From positions 682,001 through 746,000 of the forward strand of contig CAVRAR010000014.1 of NCBI GenBank assembly GCA_963719005.1: a stretch of 64,000 bases of DNA. Reading direction: 5' to 3'. Below are positions 52,683-59,279 of this stretch, piece after piece (the stretch's first letter is position 1; each line of letters starts with the position of its first letter). The notes under the pieces were generated by a model. That model saw only the letters and a program-made list of their open reading frames with translations. It had not been told where the DNA came from and made no database searches. This DNA is from G963675935 sp963719005 (GTDB taxonomy: Bacteria > Planctomycetota > Planctomycetia > Pirellulales > Thermoguttaceae). The position numbers and the translations under genes are program-made.

Positions 52683-53282
52683 CTAAAACTCTTGCCGGCC
52701 GGTCATGGCGTCGGCAAGGATTTCCTTGTTGGCAAACTCCAACACGCTGCCCGCGGTGATTCCGCGGGCCAACCGGGTGATATGGATCGGCAAGCCGGCC
52801 AACAGGTTGGAAATGTGCAACGCCGTGCCGTCGCCCTCCACCGTTGGATTGGTCGCCATAATAAGCTCCTTGAATCCCCCCTCGCGCACGCGACGGACCA
52901 GGGCGTCGATCGTCAGTTGCTCGGGCCCGATGCCGTCCAACGGGGCGATCCTGCCCAGCAGCACGTGGTAGAGCCCTCGATACACGCCCGACTGCTCCAG
53001 CGCCATCAGGTCGCGGGGCTGCTCGACGACGCACAAGACGTCCTGCTGTCGGCTGGGGTCGCGGCATATCGCGCACTCCTCTCCCTCCGCCAAATTATAG
53101 CACTTCCGACAGTACTGGACGTTGTCTTTTACGCTGCGAATGGCGTCGGCCAATGCCAGCGCCTCGTTGCGATGGATGCGCAGAATATGATACGTCAGCC
53201 GCTCGGCCGACTTCTTGCCGATGCCGGGCAGCTTTGCAAACTCGTTGACGAGTTGAATGACGGATTGGGTTAGCTCGGACAT
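52683..53282 (-). CDS. recR: Recombination mediator RecR
   Basis: A 199-residue RecFOR-pathway protein that helps load RecA at gaps. The N-terminal helix-hairpin-helix is KLPGIGKKSAERLTYHIL. The C4 zinc finger is YCRKCYNLAEGEECAICRD. The Toprim domain follows (DVLCVVEQPRDLMALEQSGVYRGLYHVLLGRIAPLDGIGPEQL, ELIMATNPTVEGDGTALHI), and ends with ITRLARGITAGSVLEFANKEILADAM. It is complete. It follows ybaB in the classic dnaX-ybaB-recR order, separated by a palindromic repeat. Confidence 0.97.
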   Translation of the reverse strand: MSELTQSVIQLVNEFAKLPGIGKKSAERLTYHILRIHRNEALALADAIRSVKDNVQYCRKCYNLAEGEECAICRDPSRQQDVLCVVEQPRDLMALEQSGVYRGLYHVLLGRIAPLDGIGPEQLTIDALVRRVREGGFKELIMATNPTVEGDGTALHISNLLAGLPIHITRLARGITAGSVLEFANKEILADAMTGRQEF

Positions 53283-53301
53283 TTTTGTAGTTGGCAGTCG
53301 C

Positions 53302-53358
53302 GTAGGTTATGCTTCAGCATAACGGAGCCGCACGGCGTTATGCTGAAGCACAACCTAC
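53302..53358. repeat. Inverted repeat, GTAGGTTATGCTTCAGCATAAC family
   Basis: About 22-bp arms at 53302-53324 and 53336-53358 with a short GC-rich centre, between ybaB and recR. Confidence 0.8.
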
Positions 53359-53361
53359 GGC

Positions 53362-53757
53362 CTACGGACTCTTGCCTTCCGTCCTCTCATCTTCCTCCCC
53401 CTCTTCCGTTCCGGCAAACTTTTCCAGGGCCTCGCGGAAGCCGCCGGGCAGCGGCATACCGCCGGTGAGATCGCGAATCGACTCGGCGTGCATCTCCTTC
53501 CCCTTGCTTATGGCCTGGTTGACGGCCGCCATGACGAGGTCTTCGAGCAGTTCGCGGTCGTTTTGGGCGAACAACTGCGGATCGATGCGGCAGCGGAGCA
53601 CTTCCATCAGGCCGTTGACCTCGATTTCGACCATTCCGCCGCCGGCCGAGCCGGTGACGCGGCGTTTCCTCATTTCTTCGGTAAGCTGCCCCATTTGGCC
53701 GCCGAGTTGCTGGGCCTGTTTCAGCAGGGCGCCGAGGTTGGCAAGTCCTTTGAACAC
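53362..53757 (-). CDS. ybaB: YbaB/EbfC-family nucleoid-associated protein
   Basis: A 131-residue member of the YbaB/EbfC family: MFKGLANLGALLKQAQQLGGQMGQLTEEM, RVTGSAGGGMVEIEVNGLMEVLRCRIDP and DLVMAAVNQAISKGKEMHAES. These small dimeric proteins bind DNA and are encoded between dnaX and recR in most bacteria, as here. The C-terminal tail is longer and acidic (GTEEGEEDERTEGKSP). Confidence 0.93.
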   Translation of the reverse strand: MFKGLANLGALLKQAQQLGGQMGQLTEEMRKRRVTGSAGGGMVEIEVNGLMEVLRCRIDPQLFAQNDRELLEDLVMAAVNQAISKGKEMHAESIRDLTGGMPLPGGFREALEKFAGTEEGEEDERTEGKSP

Positions 53758-53809
53758 GATGGTTTACTCCTTGGGAGCCGTAGCAGAACAGGTTGATCAA
53801 TTGTTGTAG

Positions 53810-53891
53810 AGTGGACTTTAGTCCGCCCCGTATTCGCCCGGCGGACTAAAGTCCACCCTGCATTGACTCGGCGGACTGAAGTCCGCCCTGA
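53810..53891. repeat. Triple GGACTTTAGTCCGCC-family palindrome (copy 2)
   Basis: Three related arms (TGGACTTTAGTCCGCC, GGCGGACTAAAGTCCACC, GGCGGACTGAAGTCCGCC) are spaced about 12-15 bases apart, between dnaX and ybaB. It is the same family as 36161-36208. Confidence 0.8.
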
Positions 53892-53897
53892 TATCCG

Positions 53898-55636
53898 TTA
53901 CGGCTCCTTCGATGGCGGATCGACGACATCGACGACTTGGGCGCCGAACAATTCGGCTGCGCGGCGAACCAATGGGTTTTGCATCATTTCGAGTCGCCGT
54001 TGGTGGGGCGAGACGGCCCGCGCAGGCCCCGACGACGGCTCGCCCGGCTCATCGGCCGTCAGGGCAAACTCCACCCGAATCGTCTGCCCGGTCATCTTGG
54101 TCAAGGTTTTTTCGAAGCGGGCGATTTGCTCCGGCCGCTCGCAAAAACCTTTCGAGAAATCATATACCGGTTTGAAGCGAATGACCAGCCGGTTTGCGCA
54201 AGAAATGCTACGGAATCGAAATGTCTTGCCTGATCGACCACCATGCCCGACAGACCCGCCAGAACGCGATTCCACACCTCGACCGCATTGTCGCCGCTAA
54301 GCTCGACTGCCGGCTGTGAAGGCTCCTCGGGAGCGCGGGCATCTTGCCCGCCAGATGCGGACGGGACGCCCGCGCTCCCGGGCGAACTTGCTACGGCGGG
54401 TTCATACTTTTTTTTTACGCCCGCCGAGGCGCCCGTGTTCGTTTCGATCGCCGTGCCCGACCGCAGTTGTGCAATCGTCTCGGAAAGCTCGTCCAGATCC
54501 TCCAACTCGCAGATTCTGACCAACGCCAGTTCGGCGAGGATGCGGCCCTGCGTGCTGTATCGCATTCGGGAGAGAGTCTGATCGAGAATTTGCATGATCG
54601 CCAGCAGCGCGCTGAGCCCCAACTGCTTGCCCGCCGCGGCGATGCCTTCGGCCCCGGAAGGCGACGTGTAGAGGAACGCCTCGCTGGGGCAGCCGACGGC
54701 CGCCACCATGCAGTCGCGGAGGCAGCCGAAGACCTGCTCGATGAACTGGGCGACGTCCACGCCGGCGGTCAATGCCGTGTCGAGGTCGGCCAACGCCCCG
54801 GCGGCGTTTCGCTCGATCACGTGGCCCACGAGCGCCGCCAATCGCTCCTCGCCCGCCGTGCCGAGCATCCCATGAACGTCGGCCACGGTGATTCGGCCGG
54901 GCGAAAACGCCAGCAGTTGCTCCAACAGCGATTGGCTGTCGCGCATCGACCCCGCCGCACGCTGGGCCAAAATCTCCAGGGCCGCGCTCTCCGCCTCGAC
55001 CCCCTCGGCCGCGACGATCTGTTCGAGCCGCTGCCGGATTGAGCGGGTCAGAATGCCCGCAAAATCGAACCGCTGGCACCGCGAGAGGATCGTGATCGGT
55101 ATCTTCGTCGGCTCGGTGGTGCAGAAGATGAACTTGACGTGTTCGGGCGGCTCTTCGAGGGTCTTCAACAGGGCGTTGAAGGCCTCGCGCGTGAGCATGT
55201 GGACTTCGTCGATGATGTAAATCTTGAACCGCGACCGGCTGGGACGCACGCCCGCGTTCTGACGCAACTGGCGGATTTCGTCGATGCCGCGGTTGCTGGC
55301 ACCATCGATTTCCAGCACGTCAACGTCCTCGCCGCTGCCGATGCTCTGGCAAATGTCGCATTGGTTGCAGGGCGTGGGCGTCGGGCCCTTCTCGCAGTTC
55401 AGCGCCTTGGCCAGAATTCGCGCGGCCGACGTCTTTCCGACTCCGCGGGCGCCGGTGAACAGATACGCATGGCCGACGCGATTGGTGGAGATCGCATTCT
55501 CCAGCGCCTGGGCGACGTGCTCCTGGCCGATCAGTTCGTCGAACGCCTTCGGCCGATACCGCCGGGCGACGACGACGTAGGGCTGCGACGAGCCGGGGGG
55601 GGCAATCGTTTCAGGATTGGCAGAGGTTGAAGACAT
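53898..55636 (-). CDS. dnaX: DNA polymerase III gamma/tau subunit (frameshift, repeat insertion)
   Basis: The clamp-loader ATPase. Walker A is GARGVGKTS, the zinc site is CDICQSIGSGEDVD with upstream CNQC, Walker B is YIIDEVHML, the sensor I region is KFIFCTTEPTKIPITILSRCQRFDF, and sensor II is GSMRDSQSLLEQLL. Domain III follows to about residue 380. A palindromic element (54328-54381) is inserted in frame in the linker (GVPSASGGQDARAPEEP). The C-terminal tau part is in another frame (ANRLVIRFKPVYDFSKGFCERPEQIARFEKTLTKMTGQ). Adding one A at about 54207 gives DSVAISCANRLVIRF. The corrected stop is at 53898. The SRP RNA gene lies upstream. Confidence 0.92.
54328..54381. repeat. GGGAGCGCGGGCATCTTGCCCGC-family inverted repeat inside dnaX
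   Basis: Arms at 54328-54350 and 54358-54381 with a 7-base loop. The dnaX frame is open across it, adding about 18 residues in the linker before the C-terminal domain. Confidence 0.75.
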
Positions 55637-55637
55637 A

Positions 55638-55735
55638 GGGTTCAGGGGGCCAGGGGTCAGGGGTCAGGAAGAAGAACACGGTCAGATGCCAGTCTCGTTA
55701 CCTGACCCCTGATCCCTGATCCCTGAACCCTTCCC
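55638..55735. repeat. Inverted pair of GGGGTCA/GGGATCA heptad arrays
   Basis: Units of AGGGGTC type at about 55640-55668 face complementary units (TGACCCC, TGATCCC) at about 55702-55731. They lie between the SRP RNA gene and dnaX. Confidence 0.8.
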
Positions 55736-55751
55736 TCCGCGTCACGCCCCC

Positions 55752-55849
55752 CGACGAGAGGTCCACCGCACCTGGAGGTTACCGCTTATGGCTGCTGACT
55801 TTCGCCCCTGACCAGGTTCGCAGGCCCCCATTGCAGGGACCCCTCGTCG
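55752..55849 (-). ncRNA. ffs: Signal recognition particle RNA (small bacterial type)
   Basis: On the minus strand the conserved SRP RNA apical domain is visible: CCTGGTCAGG, the GGGGCGAAAGTC tetraloop region and CAGCAGCCATAAG. Outer bases pair as expected (CGACGAGGGGTCC with GGACCTCTCGTCG), giving about 98 nucleotides. It lies directly upstream of dnaX in the same direction, a known arrangement in several phyla. The RNA binds Ffh to target membrane proteins. Ends are set by the outer helix and may extend a few bases. Confidence 0.85.
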
Positions 55850-55924
55850 GAGATCGTGACGTTCGACCCGTACGTCCCTTTGTACGCGATCCGAGGCGAT
55901 TCGTCAAAGGGGGCGCCGGGCCGC

Positions 55925-56025
55925 ATTTCTCACCACGGTGGTGCAGATATTCCTGTCTGCCGCGGAAAATGCGGCACTTATGGCAGACAAGAATGTCTGC
56001 CCCACCGAACACGCTGTTGCCTGTG
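55925..56025. repeat. GGGGCAGACATTCTTGTCTGCC-family inverted repeat (copy 2)
   Basis: It contains ATTTCTCACCAC, two facing arms (GTGCAGATATTCCTGTCTGCC and GGCAGACAAGAATGTCTGCC) and the flank AACACGCTGTTGCCTGT. The same flanks appear around copy 1 at 37791-37912, so the mobile unit is larger than the hairpin. Confidence 0.8.
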
Positions 56026-56084
56026 CGGAAGGCGGGCGAAACGCCGGCGCCCCTTCAATCGTTACAGCCAGCACCCGTTTTGCC

Positions 56085-56345
56085 GCATGTTGAAAGTGGC
56101 TTGGGGCACGCTGGTTGTCTGGTTCGGTGTCGGACGCTATTCGCGGTCGGCGCTCGTGCTTTTGCCCTGGGGGATGTTGAACTGCATCGGGGCGATATAC
56201 ACGCTGCAACACTACGCCGTCGACGCCGTCGCCGGGATCATCGTTGCCTTCGTCGCCGTCTTTCTCGTGCGTGCCTTCATTGCCTTGGAGGCCCGCCTCG
56301 GTTTGGCGGCGCCGGAAGGCTACGGTCTCTACAAGTCGATGCAAA
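56085..56345 (+). pseudogene. PAP2-family phosphatase C-terminal remnant
   Basis: The piece TLVVWFGVGRYSRSALVLLPWGMLNCIGAIYTLQHYAVDAVAGIIVAF is the last part of a PAP2/inositolphosphotransferase-type membrane protein, including the catalytic histidine of HYAVDAVAG. The upstream part of the gene is missing and replaced by a palindromic repeat, and the FPSxH region is frame-broken. The open frame continues into another dispersed repeat. I read it as a decayed gene fragment. Confidence 0.6.
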
Positions 56346-56470
56346 AAGACATCGTGGCAGTCGGTCACGCCGTTTGGCCTTCTGTCGGGAAGCTCGCCCG
56401 AGCCAAGACGGGCAACCAGCCGGGCGATTGCAGCAGCGACTCCGCCGGCCAAGCGGGCAGATCGCTAGTT

Positions 56471-56537
56471 CGTCGTTCAGAAAGTCCTTGCCGGCGAGAA
56501 ACGCCCCCCGATTGCAATCGGGGGGCTTTGGAAGGCG
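56471..56537. repeat. 67-bp dispersed element with CCCCCCGATTGCAATCGG palindrome (copy 2)
   Basis: CGTCGTTCAGA is followed after 33 bases by the 22-bp palindrome at 56504-56525 and CTTTGGAAGGCG, the same layout as at 40028-40094. It sits between the two converging damaged genes. Confidence 0.8.
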
Positions 56538-56579
56538 GCAAAAACTTCTTGGAGGCCGGATTAGCCGCCCCCCTCGCCC

Positions 56580-57508
56580 GATTGATTCAGGCGATGGGGC
56601 GCAGGAAGAGAAGCTGATTACGCGCACGTCCATCGCCGCCATCTTGCGGAGTTCGGCCTGCTGGTAGCGGCGGAGGAGTCCGGGAAGATTTCCACCGCAC
56701 ACGCCGGTGAGAATGATCCCGCCCAGCAGCAACGCGTAGTAGACCGCATAGGGTTGGCCGATTGCCACGGCGATCAGGCCGACAATGAGACTCAACACGC
56801 CTACTCCAATCAGCGTTGTCGTTATGGCGATAACAAAACGTCTGGCTTTGCCGAGTCCGGCGAGAACTCCGATCAGCGCTCCAGCAATCCAACGATGCCG
56901 CCGCCGATGCCGCCGATCCAGCCGGCCGCTTGGTCGGTCCACCAGCCGGAGCGAAGCTGGTAGAGCGTCAGAGGGCTCAGTCTCACCGTCCCGCGACCGA
57001 CAAATACGGCGTTGACAACCAGGCGGTTGGGAAGGCCCAGCTTTTCATCGCTGAAGAACGGCAAGAGGAACGGACGCCAGTCCGACGAGCCCTGCAAATG
57101 GCGCATCACGCCCGCGTCGCCCAGGGTGCGCGAGAAATACGCGCCGCCGCCGGCGAAATAGCTCCACATCTCCAGGTAACTCTTTCCTCGCACGTCTTCA
57201 CAGCGCACGGAACCCTGCACACCGTAGCTAAGAGTCGTGGTGCCCGGGTCTTTCAGATCCATCAGCGTAAAGACCCTCGGCTCGCCGGCGGGATTCTCGA
57301 TCTTCAATTCTTCCGCCGTTGCCGACGGTCCGCCCCGCTGAATTTCGCCGACTTTCAGTTGGCCGGCCTGTTTCAACTCGGACCAGGTGATTTCCCGCAG
57401 GATTTGCTGCTCGGCCGGCTCGCGGAAGGCGGTAGCCCAGACGAGGGCCACGATTCCAATCGCCACAAAACTCCAAAGAACGATCTTGGCAATTATGCTA
57501 AGTGTCAC
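56580..57508 (-). CDS. Planctomycete membrane protein of unknown function (frameshift)
   Basis: The start is GTG at 57508, overlapping the DUF2089 gene's stop by 11 bases. One N-terminal membrane helix (IIAKIVLWSFVAIGIVALVWATAF) precedes an extracytoplasmic domain (ITWSELKQAGQLKVGEI, VFTLMDLKDPGTTTLSYGVQGSVRCEDVRGKSYLEMWSYFAGG, FSDEKLGLPNRLVVNAVFVGRGTVRLSPLTLYQL). The frame stops at 56873. The next frame gives the expected C-terminal helices (ALIGVLAGLGKARRFVIAITTTLIGVGVLSLIVGLIAVAIG, YALLLGGIILTGVCGGNLPGLLRRYQQAELRKM). Adding one G in CTGGAGCG near 56882 fuses them. After about 56580 the frame runs through a dispersed repeat to 56277, so the native stop has probably been lost. Confidence 0.6.
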
Positions 57509-57815
57509 GGCGTTCCCCCAGTTCTTCGTGGTGTGCGGCCAGGAGCCGCTTGAGCGTGTCGAGGTCGATCTTGCCTTCGGCGTACTGCATCCGCAGCAGC
57601 TTCTCAAAGGGCGACGTCACCTGCTGATCTTCCACAACCTGAATCTTGGCGATCAATCGATCCAGCCGCAGCCGGACCGTCGGGTAGCTGATCCCGTACA
57701 CCTGGGCCAACTCCTTCAGCGAGCCCGATGCCAGAATGAACCGTTTGACGAAGGCCAAATCATCGTCGCTCAGATAGTCGAGCCAAGTCTTTTGCATGGG
57801 ACGCAAGGCGGTCAA
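57498..57815 (-). CDS. DUF2089-family helix-turn-helix regulator
   Basis: A 105-residue protein. The N-terminal helices DYLSDDDLAFVKRFILASGSLKELAQVYGISYPTVRLRLDRLIAKIQ form a sigma-region-4-like helix-turn-helix typical of DUF2089. The C-terminal part (SPFEKLLRMQYAEGKIDLDTLKRLLAAHHEEL) is a SHOCT-like segment. It is cotranscribed with the overlapping membrane protein gene, which I infer it controls. The promoter carries an inverted repeat in the -35/-10 spacer, a likely autoregulatory operator. Confidence 0.8.
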   Translation of the reverse strand: MTALRPMQKTWLDYLSDDDLAFVKRFILASGSLKELAQVYGISYPTVRLRLDRLIAKIQVVEDQQVTSPFEKLLRMQYAEGKIDLDTLKRLLAAHHEELGERRDT

Positions 57816-57865
57816 GTTGTTCGGTCGATCAACTCAAGACACTTCATTTAATCGTCAGTTGTTTC

Positions 57866-57893
57866 ATTTTATAGTTTAGAAACTAAAAGTCAA
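57866..57893 (-). promoter_or_regulatory. DUF2089 operon promoter with operator-like dyad in its spacer
   Basis: On the minus strand, TTGACT (57893-57888) and TAAAAT (57871-57866) are separated by 16 bases. The spacer is almost filled by the dyad TAGTTT-AG-AAACTA (57872-57885). The region is conspicuously AT-rich for this genome. The start codon is about 50 bases downstream. Confidence 0.55.
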
Positions 57894-58006
57894 TATGCAT
57901 TTTATTGATTTCTTTATGTGGTCTTGGCGCGAAACTGATACCAACGGGGGATGAGAGTGATGGACCCAGCGGCACGACTGCCGGCCCTTAGCGCGATGCC
58001 GGGCCC

Positions 58007-58567
58007 CTATCCCATGCAGAGCACCTTCAGGCCGATCGCGATCAACACGATTCCGCCGCCGGCTTCGGCCCAATGCTCCCAACGTGGGCCGATCCGGCCG
58101 CCAAACGTGATGCCGACGGCCGATAGCGCGGCGGTGATAATCCCGATCACCACGGCGGGGAGCCACACCGACACGCCCAGCAGCGCCATGCTCATGCCGA
58201 CCGCCAGGGCGTCGAGACTCGTGGCAATCGAGAGGGTCACCAGCGTCAGGCCGCGGGTAGGATCTCGCTCGTTTTCAGCCTTCTTTTCGTGCCAAGCCTC
58301 CCAGAGCATCCTGCCGCCGACGTAGACCAGCAGTCCGAACGCCACCCAACGGTTGTACGGCCCGAAGCAGTTTGCCAACTGCCCGCCGGCCAGCCAGCCG
58401 AGGATCGGCATCAGGAACTGAAACAGCCCGAAATGGAAGCTGATGCGAAACACGTGCCGCGGCGTGACCGAAGCGATGGCCAGCCCGGCGGCGATCGAGA
58501 CCGCGAAGGCGTCCATCGCCAGGCCGACGGCAATACCCAACAGACTAAGCCAATAGGAGAGGTCCAT
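58007..58567 (-). CDS. mntP: Manganese efflux pump MntP
   Basis: A 186-residue inner-membrane protein with six predicted helices in two repeats. Each repeat carries the family Asp motif (GLAMDAFAVSIAAG and ATSLDALAVGMSMALLG). It exports Mn2+ to prevent toxicity. The ATG overlaps the stop of the preceding DUF2442 gene by one base (TAATG), so the two are coupled. I see no yybP-ykoY riboswitch immediately upstream; the mRNA leader would have to lie upstream of the DUF4160 gene. Confidence 0.92.
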   Translation of the reverse strand: MDLSYWLSLLGIAVGLAMDAFAVSIAAGLAIASVTPRHVFRISFHFGLFQFLMPILGWLAGGQLANCFGPYNRWVAFGLLVYVGGRMLWEAWHEKKAENERDPTRGLTLVTLSIATSLDALAVGMSMALLGVSVWLPAVVIGIITAALSAVGITFGGRIGPRWEHWAEAGGGIVLIAIGLKVLCMG

Positions 58568-58866
58568 TATCGGCTCCGCAGGGGCAATGGTGTCCCCTCG
58601 GAATCCATCCAGTCCGGCAACGGCGTATTCGTTGCGTCGCAGTAGAGCGTTTCTGGCGCTACGTCAATGTCTCCTTCCCATGTCAACACGCCGAGTTCCT
58701 CGTTGATGCGGAACCGTTTGAAAAGGTCCAAGTCGCGAAGACGTCCAAAAACCCCGCCCTCGTCGACGTATCTAGCAAAATCGACGACGCCGCGTTTTCC
58801 GTCGTCGAAGCAAACTTCAATCTTGTACTCGCCACGGTACTCGGCGGAAACAACGTCGTGAATCAT
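58567..58866 (-). CDS. DUF2442-domain protein
   Basis: A 99-residue protein from the ATG at 58866, with AAAGGAG about 10 bases upstream: MIHDVVSAEYRGEYKIEVCFDDGKRGVVDFARYV, FGRLRDLDLFKRFRINEELGVLTWEGDIDVAPETLYCDA. This is the DUF2442 pattern. It is commonly encoded next to DUF4160, as here, and the pair is regarded as a putative toxin-antitoxin-like module. Confidence 0.85.
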   Translation of the reverse strand: MIHDVVSAEYRGEYKIEVCFDDGKRGVVDFARYVDEGGVFGRLRDLDLFKRFRINEELGVLTWEGDIDVAPETLYCDATNTPLPDWMDSEGTPLPLRSR

Positions 58867-58882
58867 GGCTGAACACACTCCT

Positions 58883-59141
58883 TTACAGCGGCTCAATCTT
58901 GTCTGGATTTGCTCCAAGGCGAGCCTGTTCCCAACCTTGCAGAAGCTCTTCCTGGTGCTCCGACGCCCATTCCATCACCAACCCCAATTGCTCGTGACGG
59001 AAGCCGACCTTCGAGGACACGAAGCGTTCTTATTTCAATGGCCGCTTGGTCTTTTCCGTAGCGAGCATGGAAGTGTGGCGGATTATGTTCATTGCAGAAC
59101 ATCGCAATCACGATGCCAAAGAATCGGCTGATTTCCGGCAT
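58883..59141 (-). CDS. DUF4160-domain protein (frameshift)
   Basis: The N-terminal part MPEISRFFGIVIAMFCNEHNPPHFHARYG is the DUF4160 signature with its NPPHFH motif. The rest is in another frame (LVMEWASEHQEELLQGWEQARLG) and ends at the TAA at 58883. Removing one G from the GGGG run near 58995 makes AIGLVMEWASEHQEE continuous. The gene precedes DUF2442 by 17 bases, the usual order. Confidence 0.8.
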
Positions 59142-59279
59142 ATTCCGATCTCCACCACTCCAGGCTCCATACCCCGTTGGTATAGTCTACAACCTTTCAA
59201 GGGGCCGTCAACAGCACGGCCTTTGATCGAGGTCAGGGCATTGCACCGCCCCGCTTCGCTTGCCATGATGGGGGGAATC

